A stretch of DNA of 64,000 nucleotides, taken from assembly GCA_015501075.1 (NCBI GenBank), contig JADNYJ010000054.1, positions 124,001-188,000 on the forward strand, in the 5' to 3' direction. This document shows, one piece after another, positions 34,808-45,067 of this stretch. Source of the DNA: Gymnopilus junonius (lineage: Eukaryota > Basidiomycota > Agaricomycetes > Agaricales > Galerinaceae). A program made the translations under genes and the position numbers. Each line of letters begins with the position of its first letter. The first letter of the stretch is position 1. The notes under the pieces are model-generated. The model made no database searches, had not been told where the DNA came from, and saw only the letters and a list, made by a program, of their open reading frames with translations.

Positions 34808-36477
34808 ATGTATCACAACAACGGTATCCGAATCCTAGCTGGTCTGTCTCATCGCTGTCTTGCCTTTGTGTCGCTCGTCTGACTCTTTGCAGGGAATAGC
34901 CACCCCGAGCTCGCCCAAGCAGTGGCCGAGCGGTGAGCTGCTTCTCCATGAGTTGCGCTCATGGCGCATTAGGAATTTCAGTGATTCATGTCACCACCCC
35001 TTCCCCTTTGCCCCTCTCCCTCCCCGCTTCCCTTCCCCCTCCTTCCTCCCCTTCTTTCTCATACAGGCTCAATGTCCCCCTCGTCCCCGTCACCGTCAAA
35101 AAGTTCTCCAACGGCGAAACCAACGTCAAGATCTCCGAGTCCGTGCGGGACGAGGACGTGTTCATCATCCAGTCCGGCTGCGCGGACGTCAACGACAACT
35201 TTATGGAGCTCCTCATCCTCATCTCCGCGTGCAAGACCGCTTCGGCCAGGCGGATCACCGCTGTCATCCCCTGCTTCCCGTATGCGAGGAACGACAAGAA
35301 GGAAAAGAGCCGCGCGCCGATTACGGCCAAGTTGGTGGCGAATATGTTGACGGTCGCGGGGCCGACCATGTTATCACCATGGACCTCCATGCGAGCCAGA
35401 TTCAGGGCTTCTTCGATATCCCGGTGGATAATCTATGGTCGGAGCCGCTGATGATTGGGTATGTGAAGCGCCATATCCCGGGATGGGAGAATGGGATCAT
35501 CGTCAGTCCGGATGCTGGCGGTGCTAAACGGTGCGTCAATGCCCTATACCCCCTTGTGTGCTGTTCCTACCTCTCCTACTCCCTCTTCCTCTTCCCCCTC
35601 TTTCGCTGCTCCCTCTCACTCTACTCCGCTTGCGGGGCTTGCGGATTATACTTATGTACTTTTTTTTTCTTGTCCTATTTTCTTATTCTATAAAGAGTGA
35701 CTGCGATGGCGGATAAACTTGGGATCGAGTTCGCCATCATCCATAGGAAGCGGGAGGGCAGGTCGCTCTCCGCCCCTGAGCGCATGGAGATCCTGGTGGG
35801 GGATGTGAAAGACAAGGTGAGAATACACCGTTTACCGCCTTCGCATGTATTTTACCGTTTTTCTCACTGTGTCTCCCATATTTTTTTGGTAGGTCGCTAT
35901 TCTCCTCGATGATATGATCGATACGGGGAATACACTGGCGCTAGCTGTGAAGACTCTGCATGAAAAGGGCGCCAAGTCCATCATTGCTCTGATTTCGCAT
36001 GGTTAGTCTCGACTGGTAGCTCTTACAAGCGATGACGTCATTGAAATGCTTCCCTTTCGGTTCAGGGCTTCTTTCGGGAGACAACTCCCAATTGGATGAT
36101 CTGCCAATGAACAGACTGGTGGTACGTGCGCTCTCTCTGTCCACATGTCACTGGAGGACGACAACGCTCATCTTTATTGATTTCTTCTCTCATCAGGTCA
36201 CCAACACCATCCCTCAAAAAGAACACCAAAAATCATGCAAAAAGTTGGTAACGATCGACGTCAGCCCCACTATTGCTGAGAGCATCCGCCGCACACACAA
36301 CGGCGAGAGCATCAGTCTGCTCTTTGGAGAGTGGGCTGAGACGTCGGGTGTTGAGATTATGTAAGTGCTGTCTTTTTTTCTCTCTTTTTTTGATTTATTT
36401 ATATTCTAATGTATTGTAGTACGAATGGACTCAAAATCCGAGACGAAGAGTTTGCGCCGCACGTGATGGAGGAGTGA
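34808..36477 (+). CDS. PRS: Ribose-phosphate pyrophosphokinase (PRPP synthetase)
   Basis: Makes PRPP from ribose 5-phosphate and ATP for purine, pyrimidine, His and Trp synthesis. Eight exons: 34808-34841, 34893-34932, 35067-35530, 35696-35816, 35893-36001, 36066-36121, 36197-36360 and 36420-36477. Motifs: [28 protein letters not shown], the ATP-binding [19 protein letters not shown], the divalent-metal/PRPP segment [28 protein letters not shown], and the PRPP-binding loop [13 protein letters not shown]. The exon total is 1046 nt, one short of a multiple of three. The missing base is at the G4 run 35358-35361, between LTVAG and the metal-site segment, and an extra G restores the family sequence exactly. 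Intron 2 is a long C/T tract. The start at 34808 gives the short family N-terminus [12 protein letters not shown]. Confidence 0.93.
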
Positions 36478-37236
36478 TACAGTTCGGAGTGGCAGTATTG
36501 TACCTGTAGAAGTTATTCAACGTTTCACTTTCAAGGCGTAGAAACCAGGTGAGAAAGAAAAGAAAAGGAAGGAAGGGAAGGACGGAGGGAAAAGCAGAAG
36601 AACTTTTTTTTGTTTATTACATATTCTTCCCTCTCAATAGTCATTCGTCAATGTAAACCAATATCTACATCCATACATACAAGGACTATCAAGTATTTCG
36701 CTTTCTGGTTGTCGGTGGGTTGGACCTTGTCTTGATCTTTTTCTGGTGGCTTTAGAATTGGTCCCGGTCACAGGAAAAAACACACCAAACCAAGATTTGC
36801 TTCTTCTTGCTTCTTTTTCCCTTCTAGTTCGTCCGGAGTGCGCTGAGCGAGCCCGTCATTCTGTCAGCAACGATGCCAAAATTGAAATCGGTCCGCAACC
36901 CTACACGTGATGCTGAAGCCCTTCGCCCGAACTATCGAATTCGAAACGTTGAAACTTGACTCTGAGTCAACTTGGATTTCCTAGGACTGCAACTCCCCCA
37001 TGTAACCGGAGATTTCAAAGCAAAAACACCACAATCGCTTCAAAAATGAGGCACCTTTCCCCACTACGAGGTGGGTGCCGTAAGGGCATTCGTCAGCCCT
37101 TGCCTTTCGTATGTCTTCTTTGCCATATAAATAGTAAATCGAAGTTGTGTAGTACTTATAAACGGGGCCTCAGGTTTGGAAGTCTGAATCCAAGACTGCC
37201 TCGGTGTAGATCATACTCCTACAGTGCCCCCCAGCC
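36478..37236. other. Intergenic, purine tract
   Basis: Contains a purine-only-like tract (about 36550-36600) just after PRS, then no recognisable gene. Confidence 0.4.
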
Positions 37237-38599
37237 ATGCAAGTTGATGATAGCGGTACTCTACAGTCAGAGAAACATGCGCATAATGCGTTCTTTGGAT
37301 CTCTCATAAAATCGGGCTCATTTGGTCTGTGCAATTTCGTCATACCCTCGCGAGGATTAAGAATGATCTACTTACTTCTTCATATGCATATTATTAATCA
37401 TCCAGGGATTTACTGTGTGGTGTTCGTCTTGTATCTATATCTGCTTCGTCGGAGACGGACACAAGAAACTCGCGTCCTCGCTGTTCCCCTCGCTGTTCTC
37501 TTTGGCATGTGTACCATCTCTGAGGGTATTGATGTTGCCGTACAGTTCTTGGTCCTGGTTAGTCCATTTTTGGTTTGTTTTTAACCTTGTGGGCGCAGAT
37601 TGATGTGGCTACCTGTCATATCTTATCGTTTTATCAGTTTCCAAAAGATAACCCTACGATTAGATATAACTTCAACGTCGTTGGGATGGGACTGTACACT
37701 TTGATTGATCTGATGTGTGAATGCATTTTGGTAAAGTCCTGGTCTTCTTTTTTTGGGGGGGCTTTGAATTCATGCAACCAAAAACTTTCCAATTGCTATT
37801 TAGATCTACCGGTGCTGGATTATGTGGAAAGGCAGGCCTCTTTTAACAGTTGTCCCCTCTATATTGGCTTTTGCATCCTTCGGTTTGTGTCTCTCTCTTA
37901 GAATGTTCCTAGGACTAATTTTTTTCGACTTGAACATACTATAGCTACAGGCTTCGCCGTTTTCGCAGGTCTGTCAAGTAAATCTGCTCGCAGACAAGCT
38001 CTGCCCATGTCCCCTTGGTGGTCATCCCTCTGGATGGCATCATTTGCCCTGTCAATGTCTGTCAACTTTATCCTCACCGGCCTTCTCATAGCGAGAGTGT
38101 GGCTCCTCTATAAATCAGTGAGCGATACACCGGGTCATGTCACTCGCGTGCATTTTGGGCGCATTATTACGGCCCTCGTCGAATCAGGAGCCGTGCTGTT
38201 CTTTTTCCAAACCCTTTATCTTGTCAATTTCTGTCTCGGGAATACCCCGTTTGATGTGGATAGCTCGCCTTGTGCTATGGTCTATGTGCGTCATGTCACA
38301 GTTTTCCTTGGTTTTTTTCTTTCGAATCACTGACTCGAACTACTATTTATTAGGGAATAACGCCGACGTTATTATATGTTATCATTGCTCTGAGAGATAC
38401 TGTGAATCCTATCCACACCAACGAATTGCCGACCCATCTTTACTTCATCGACCGCGACCGCGACCATGACAATGCTACCCACGTCTCCTCCACTACAGTG
38501 ACTGTCGAACTCGGCCGCACAAGCATGTCTAGCGAGGGCGCCTTTTCATCCGAAGAGAAAGACGATATTGATGCCCGACATGATAACTCTGATCCCTAG
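37237..38599 (+). CDS. Seven-helix membrane protein, Agaricomycete type
   Basis: Multi-exon gene. The spliced protein has about seven hydrophobic helices: IYCVVFVLYLYLL, VLAVPLAVLFGMC, GMGLYTLIDLMCECIL, LLTVVPSILAFASF, LWMASFALSMSVNFILTG, ALVESGAVLFFFQTLYLV and TLLYVIIALRDTV. They are separated by short loops, including the signature-like YRCWIMWKG. A cytosolic acidic and Ser-rich tail ends in DNSDP. Such seven-helix proteins of unknown function are very numerous in mushroom fungi, and the order of the YRCW loop and the final ALRDTV helix fits them. Receptor or transporter function cannot be claimed. The start at 37237 gives a hydrophilic N-terminus of about 28 residues; the first intron is read as about 37325-37400. 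Confidence 0.6.
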
Positions 38600-39093
38600 G
38601 CGAGGATTTCACGCTTTCTTGTCTGCCTGGATAACCTTTCGTCCAACTTAATTTGTATTTGTATCCTTTAATTTGCGGCCCCGTTATCGATTAATACGAC
38701 ACAAATAGAGCTTTATTATCATCCACATGGTTCTCAAAATCTGTATATAATGGGCTTTGATTCATTAGTTTGGGTGTTTAGTCGCCCGTCCTTTTCTTTC
38801 GAGACAAATGAACAGCCGAGCCTGTCGGGCACCAAGACTCTAGGTGCGGGGATAATCTGTTCTGTCCAGAATGCATCTGGGTATAGTTTCTAAATTTCTT
38901 GAACTCAAGAATTTCTTGGTATCTAGTTTTCATATTAATTATCCCCTTCAAAGGCGTTGGTCAGTCAGCTGTGCGCTTGTGCGCCTGGTGACCGACGACC
39001 TCGGATGGTTTTCCAGAATTCCGGTCCATGGGGGTGTCTCGATTTTTGTGGGATTGAATTGTATTGTAAATGAAGCCTCTCGACTCGTGGCTT
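38600..39093. other. Intergenic, left flank of nested mobile elements
   Basis: No gene recognised. Confidence 0.4.
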
Positions 39094-39510
39094 CCACTTT
39101 TATGATTGCATCACGGTAAGTGCCAGCGGAGATTTCTGTTAGCTTATCGACTTGCCATATCATATGCCGTTTCATAAGTTTGAGTGAATATCATTTCAAT
39201 TGAGAGCCATATCATAAATTTTTGAGACCATATCATAAGTTTTGAAATGATTTCATAAGTTGGTATCATTGCCTATGCCGTGAGAACACCGCGCTCGCTG
39301 CTACAGACGTTGGGCGCATCGCTTACGTAATTGATGCGCCTTCCGAAAGCGCCTCGTTCGGCAACATTGAGCCTCGTTCTTGACGGATTCGGGCCTCTGG
39401 GGGCAGCAATTGTTAAGACAAAGTCAGTGCGCTCAATGCTTCCAGCAGCTCCTCAAGGTATACAGGTGTGATGTCTACATGCAAAGTCCCTTCGCAGATG
39501 ATTTGAGTTA

Positions 39511-39975
39511 GAGTCTGTTCGGTAACCATAATCATAATCGATTATGATTATTGATGGCAGCCGGACTTATCCGCAAGCCAAATTGGGAATCTGTCACAAA
39601 TCGTCACGACCGATAAGATAGCCTGATATTCGCCTCCCGCACTCAGCCTCACGGCAAAAACGCATTGAACGTGTGTTCGACATCCCCACTCAACTTTGAA
39701 TTATGATACTCTTGTCTCCAGTACAATGGGGATGCATAAATCGTTGTAGCAATACCAATAACATTGACAAGATACGCAGCAGCTAGTATTAGCTGCCGCC
39801 GCCGTGTTTCTGGTGGAGGCGGAGGCATGAAAAGAAGTGCGGGCGACGATAAGATGCGCAGGAGATCGCTTGATAAGGCGTGCGTGACGGGATGACTCAA
39901 TTTGGTGAGCGGCGGAAAGTGCCGGCTGCCATCAATAATCATAATCGATTATGATTATGGTTACCGAACAGACTC
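39511..39975 (-). mobile_element. Harbinger-type miniature element, nested
   Basis: Perfect 54-bp terminal inverted repeats (39511-39564 and 39922-39975) begin GAGTCTGTTCGGTAACC, and TTA is duplicated at 39508-39510 and 39976-39978. Both TTA duplication and the G-rich ...TGTT(C/T)GGT terminus are typical of PIF/Harbinger. Each TIR contains an internal palindrome (AATCATAATCGATTATGATT). The element interrupts the spacer of the outer inverted-repeat element, so it inserted later. Confidence 0.85.
39649..39942 (-). pseudogene. Truncated HARBI1-like transposase N-terminus
   Basis: A 97-codon minus-strand frame starts inside the right TIR of the Harbinger-type element. A hydrophobic ETRRRQLILAAAYLVNVIG segment is followed by YWRQEYHNSKLSG, resembling the Tyr-His-x-Ser-x-Leu-(T/S)-Gly stretch that opens HARBI1-family nucleases in fungi. 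It stops before any catalytic DDE segment, so the element is non-autonomous. Family assignment is from memory of the family, moderate confidence. Confidence 0.5.
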
Positions 39976-40433
39976 TTATGATACAGGCAATGAAAGCAGT
40001 TATGAGATCAACTTCAAGTACAGTATTTCCAATGATATAAGGTGGAGAAATCCTGTTTCATTCAGTGTACCACGCTTTGGGGTGCATATGGAAGCTGCCT
40101 TGAATGTGTTTCATTAAATGTTGCCCTCAGAGGCCCGAATCTGTCGAGAACGAGGCTCAATGTTGCCGAATGAGGCACTTTCGGAAGGCGCATCAATTAC
40201 GTAAGCGACGCGCCCAACGTCTGTAGCAGCGAGCGTGGTGTTCTCACGGCATGGGCAATGATACCAACTTATGAAATCATTTCAAAACTTATGATATGGT
40301 CTCAAAAATTTATGATATGGCTCTCAATTGAAATGATATTTACTCAAACTTATGAAACGGCATATGATATGGCAAGTCGATAAGCTAACAGAAATCTCCG
40401 CTGGCACTTACCGTGATGCAATCATAAAAGTGG

Positions 40434-41658
40434 CAAACACTAGTGGCCTCTCATGACGAGTCGTTGAGTCAAAGCAGTGCTTTTTTCTGCGGCTCGGGCT
40501 GCTAATGGTAAGACTAACATTTCAGTCAGTTCTGAACCGACAATTATTTACTATGAGGATTAGGCCATTCTCAGTTGTCTAGAAGAAACAAGAATCGACT
40601 TTTAGCTTGTTTGACGCCTGGGAACTCTTTCCTTCTTCTGAATCTCGACCTAGGCTTCGGCTTATATTCCCCGCAAAAGCCTGTTCGAGCGTTAACCCGG
40701 CAATATCCTCCGCGCTTGACAGGCGCCAAGGTTTTGGAATGTGGGGAGGGATTACGTTGTCAAGATTTTTATCGGTCACCCAGTCCAATTGCACTGGACC
40801 GTGAGTCCAGGTACTGATTGATGGATTTTGTCGTATTGAGTGTTCTCGGTCCTCCTGCCTCCTCCTGCCTAATGTCAAAGGTGCTCATTGCAAAGTCGGC
40901 AGGTCAGTTATACATATTACCCCCTCATGTCGACCCCGAGCCACCGACTGGCGCGGATGGGTAGGAACGGGTTAACTTTCTTGCAAATCCCGTCTGGCTT
41001 TAGCGATCCGCTGTAATCCATCGCGATCCAAAAGAAAAGGATACAGTGGTATTTCGCAAAGCATTTTGAGGAATAATTCCCTCTGAAGACACCATAGAAG
41101 CCTCAAGACTGTTTGTAGCCCGACTAAGATCTTCGGTATAGCCAATGGACGTGCGCGCGTGAGCCGTTGTTCTTGGCCGTCTAAAAATAGAAACGGTATG
41201 TAAGTCTGGTTTAAGTCAGGACCTCTCATTAGTCCTGGACCATGATCAAAACCACAGCTCTTAGTTCTCGAGACGACTGGTCAATCCTGACCGTTCCAAG
41301 ACACTCTTGGTCCGAAGACTTTAGTCTATGGAACTCTTGAAGCTTTGTATTCATCTCGCCTGTGGCCAAAATGTCAGGGACGACTAGTTCAAATTCCTCC
41401 AATTTCAAGGCACTATCCGACTTCTAGATTACATACGGCCAGTCAAAATTGCGCATCATAGTCTTGGCGTCATGATGTTCATTCTGGATCCGAACAACCG
41501 ACCACGACCGAGTTCCCTGCAGCCTTCCAAGAAAATGTCAAATATGTAGTATAAAGAGCTTTTGGTTCTGCCGACCTCTCTTTGCCAAATTTTTGCTTTA
41601 CCAATTATCTGTAATCCCCCCCTCCCCCAATACTATTCCTCCTTCTGAAAACAAGACA
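40434..41658. other. Intergenic, right flank of mobile elements
   Basis: No gene recognised. The 3' part is the promoter of the chitin deacetylase gene. Confidence 0.4.
41550..41556 (+). promoter_or_regulatory. TATA box of chitin deacetylase gene
   Basis: TATAAAG about 103 bp upstream of the ATG at 41659, with a pyrimidine-rich leader between. Confidence 0.5.
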
Positions 41659-42990
41659 ATGTTATCGCTAGCAACTTTCAGCGCGCTCTTTATCGCGTTC
41701 TTGGGAGCTACTGCCGTCCCGACCCCATTCGACCCCATCGAGGCTCTTGAGCGAAGGGCAACTCGCCAGAGTCTATACGAGCTGCACTGTTTCCCAATAC
41801 TGTTGCTCTCACTTTCGTATGTTGCTCTCGTCATCCTTTCTCTCGTCTCACTGAGATGTCTTGCCTTCATCTAGGATGATGGTCCCTGGGTCTACGAGTA
41901 AGGCCGCCACGTCTCTATATAACACATGGCTCTAACAGAAACTCGAGGTATGATGTCGTCAAGGCCCTAGATGCTGCCGGCGCGAAGGGTACATTCTTCG
42001 TTAGTGAGTCATGGACGTCTATAGTATTTCCTAGTTGTTTGCTGACGTTAGATGTTTTGATAGATGGAAACAATTGTGCGATTATTGCCGTTCCAGAACC
42101 TTTATATTCTTATAAAGCTTCTCCTAGACGAATGCATTTACAATACCGACGAAATGAATCGTCTCAAATATGTGCATGACCACGGGCATATGCTTGGTTC
42201 GCACACATGGGCACATAAAGACCTTACTACTCTTACCTGGGATCAAAGTAAGGTTCACTTTGGCTAGAGAATGACATTTGACTCATGTCCGCAAACAGTT
42301 CATGATGAGATGTGGCGTGTTGAGCGTGAGTAGTAGGCACCTCCCTGAGCCATATGGAGCTCACGTATCCCCGTGTATATAGTGGCTTTGTCGAGGATAG
42401 TGGGCGTCTATCCGGCTTTCATGCGACCTCGTGAGTGCCTTTTTTATTTTCTCTAACAGTTCTGCTTATCCTCTTCTGTTAGCCTACGGAAATTATAACG
42501 ATTTGGTTCTACAAGCCTCAGCAATCCGTGGCCAATCCGTGGCAACCTGGGACTTCGAGTACGTTATTAAATCATTTCTTCCGGTGCATATTTGGATTAT
42601 TGGCTGACACGACATCTGGTAGTTCTCAAGATTCTCTCGGAGCTTCCGTACAAACCTCTGAAAACCTTTATACCAGCACGATCGCAAGGCACCCACAGAA
42701 CCTTCTAGCTCTCAACCACGAAACCATTGAATTTTACATCTATTGGCCCCGAAGCCAGATCACTAATCCCAGTCCGTTCATACAGAAACTACTGTACACC
42801 AAGTGTTACCTTTTGCTATTCAAAAGCTGCAAGCGGCCGGGTACAGGCTCGTTACACTTGCTGATTGTGTAGGACTGCCTGCATACCAGAGTACCTCCGC
42901 TCCTGGTACACCTGACGTGAGCCTTCACTAGTTTTTTTCTATCGATAACTTTGCTCACAGACCATTTTCCAGTCTACCTGGCACTGCTAA
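41659..42990 (+). pseudogene. Chitin deacetylase (CE4), disrupted
   Basis: Secreted polysaccharide deacetylase (NodB fold) that would convert chitin to chitosan in the wall. Signal peptide MLSLATFSALFIAFLGATAV. Catalytic motifs are present across about ten exons: TFDDGP split by an intron after TF, AKGTFFVNGNN, metal-binding SHTWAHKD, TWDQIHDEMWRVE, the arginine-bearing MRPPYGNYN, SVATWDF, then QNLLALNHETIEF, QAAGYRLVTLADCVGLPAYQ and a final exon encoding STWHC with TAA at 42988-42990. Lesions: an extra base near 41768-41770, an extra T in the run 41790-41792 (together displacing the segment before TFDDGP), and no GT donor after the IEF codon near 42735, where the downstream exon resumes after TACAG at about 42792. 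Three lesions in one gene favour decay, but sequencing error cannot be excluded. Confidence 0.75.
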
Positions 42991-43288
42991 AAGAATCTTT
43001 TCACAAATTTTAACGAACGAATACGCCAGACTATGGCTTTTCGGACTTTATCACGAATTATTATGACCCTTACCACTTTACGGTACATCACAGATTCAAG
43101 TAATAGTGGACTCTTATTAGTACAGTTGTCATGTTTCTTCTTAATGAAAGCAATATTCGTACACATTATTCGAAACCATTACCATTTTACACCTTTTACA
43201 TTTTTTCACCATTGAAAGACTTCGGAGGTATCACAATTATGTGATAGTTCAATTCTTCCATCTTGAAACCATCTCCCAATAATGTTGG

Positions 43289-44267
43289 TTAGTCTCTGGG
43301 AGGCGCACGAGCAGCTTCTTTCTCTGAAGCGAGAAGGTGCTCTACATTTTCACCTAGTTTGAGACGCATCTCTAGGCTGAGCTGAGGTTTAGCTGAATAG
43401 CCAAGCCCTACACACACAAAACTATCAAGGAATGATCAGTTCCTAATTTAAAAAAAAACTTACTCAGGCTGGGATACTGAAGAGGTATCTCGGCACTTCT
43501 GAAAGGTAGAGTTGACAGATCAAGTGGGAAAGAAGGTCCGATCCAGGCGACGCGGGTTTCATGGTCCCTATTCACAAACTTTGGTTAATGCTATCAAGGG
43601 ATTTTCGGAGATGTGTGGCAGACTTTCGCTGGAATACCATGGGTGTATTACATCAATCCAAGCACAATAAATGACCTTGAAGGGTTCTCACCTGTTCTCT
43701 GGTCAACGGGTGTACAAGAATGCTGTATTGAAAAAACTAGGTGTTACATCACAAAGAAAAAAAGGATGACTGAAGGCGTCGTACCTTAAATTCCCGCGAT
43801 TCATGCAGAGGTAGGAAAAGACCGAAGAAAAGGTCTCTTGAGGGACCCAGATCTCGTAAGAGCCTATTCGGGTGAAATGATATGTTCCGATAAGTGTAAC
43901 TGACTCGAGAGTAATTTAGCCTTACCAACAGGATGGGGCCCAATAGGTGCTTGTTTTACTCGAAAAAGAGGCACCGCGACAAATGCACCATCTCGCCTCA
44001 AACGAAGGACAGAGTCCCGTAATTTGAGAGCAGCGGAATGTTCATCTGAATTGTTCTGGTGGAAATATATATCTATACGTATTCTGGATATGAAGGATGC
44101 TCAAAAGAATCTCTTCTGGAGGTTGCACTCACGGAAATGCCATTCCCTATCGTCCACTGATTAAAGAACAGGCTGAGCTTTTCTGACTTGTTTACTCACT
44201 TGATCTCCGATTCGACGACTTTCTGAAGTTCAAGTGGAATCCGTGGAGCAGAAGGTGAGGTCGACAT
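43289..44267 (-). CDS. DODA: DOPA 4,5-dioxygenase-like protein with 5-nt microexon
   Basis: Extradiol-type aromatic ring-cleaving dioxygenase of the fungal DODA family (the Amanita enzyme acts on L-DOPA in pigment synthesis). Eight exons: 44267-44200, 44146-44133 (14 nt), 44072-43926, 43863-43785, 43722-43692, 43628-43624 (5 nt), 43567-43464 and 43407-43289; 567 nt, 188 residues. All introns are 53-63 nt, GT-AG. Family landmarks: EWHFHIYF, RRDGAFVAVPLFRV, GPHPVGSYEIWVP, LCMNRGNLSILVHPLTRE, DHETRVAWIGPSFPLDL and LGYSAKP. The microexon CGAAA supplies the Arg-Lys before Asp-His-Glu; without it no GT-AG join keeps the frame across that point. The substrate in this fungus is unknown, and no tyrosinase lies nearby. 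Confidence 0.85.
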
Positions 44268-45067
44268 GATAAATATTGGCCCTCTGCGACAAGAAAACCT
44301 TCAGCTGATAACTTGGTGTTGGGAAGCAAGCTATCTCGCAACATTTTGGGCAGGAATGACGTGGGCAAATGATTGCCGATTTCATGCTGATAGACCGACA
44401 CTAAGCGTGGCTGACTCAGCTAACACCAATTTTGATTCTTATTCCCGTCCCCATCGCGCAGAAAAAGGCATGAAAACAGCTTCTCCTAAATCTTTTGTTT
44501 GCTCTGGAAATTTTTGATTTGATGTCCTCCGACTCGGAATTTCATCTAAGACTCGCGATGTGAAGTAATTATTTGGTAATTCTAGTTGCCACCACACCTT
44601 ATCGCCGAACGGTATGTACATGCCTGTTCTACGTCCTCGACTTCGAAAATTCCCTGCATGGAAAGTTTTGAGCTCCGGCAAAGTCTTCTGAATAGCGTCG
44701 AGGAGTTTAGCAACTTCAGCTTCAACTCCACTTTTGGTATTGACTGCAGTGGGTCAATTTTCGAATCGGGGGCTCGGTGTGCGTTGCTGAATTTAATACT
44801 TTCCTGAGGGCTGTTTATTTCTTTTGCGCCTGCTGCACCGTGAAAATCTTGCCATTAGGATATCACGGGCCCTCGTTTCTGGTCTCGTGCTATATCTCCC
44901 TGATCAAGCTTTACATGACAGACACCGACGTCCAGCCCGACCTTATCTTCCAGAATAACCTAAATCTATTGGTGGGCTAAAAGAACTCAGGGCCACGAAG
45001 TTAACAAACATATGCTAACAAATGCCTCACCTCATAAACCTGGCTGCTGAAGATTCCCATTGACTTC
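44268..45067. other. Intergenic, possible small gene remnant
   Basis: Divergent space between DODA and the TMEM163-like gene. On the minus strand at about 44,590-44,740 a frame reads VEAEVAKLLDAIQKTLPEL followed by a basic GNFRSRGRR piece and, after it, YIPFGDKVWW. It looks protein-like but matches nothing I know. Confidence 0.35.

Larger units (their letters stand above)
39094..40433. mobile_element. Outer element with 312-bp inverted arms
   Basis: The arms at 39094-39405 and 40122-40433 are reverse complements over about 312 bp with roughly ten differences, giving a foldback-like or long-TIR element of ~870 bp once the internal insertion is subtracted. Within each arm a word of the type ATATCATAA(G/A)TTTT recurs several times (about 39163-39270), which looks like subterminal transposase-binding repeats. 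No coding sequence lies in the arms. No convincing target-site duplication is visible at the outer ends, and the flanks (GTGGCTT / CAAACAC) differ. Class unknown. Confidence 0.75.

Noticed and set aside
39119..39405. Inverted arms as a CRISPR-like or origin structure
   Set aside because: Two inverted copies, not spaced direct repeats, in a eukaryotic genome; a transposon is the simpler reading.
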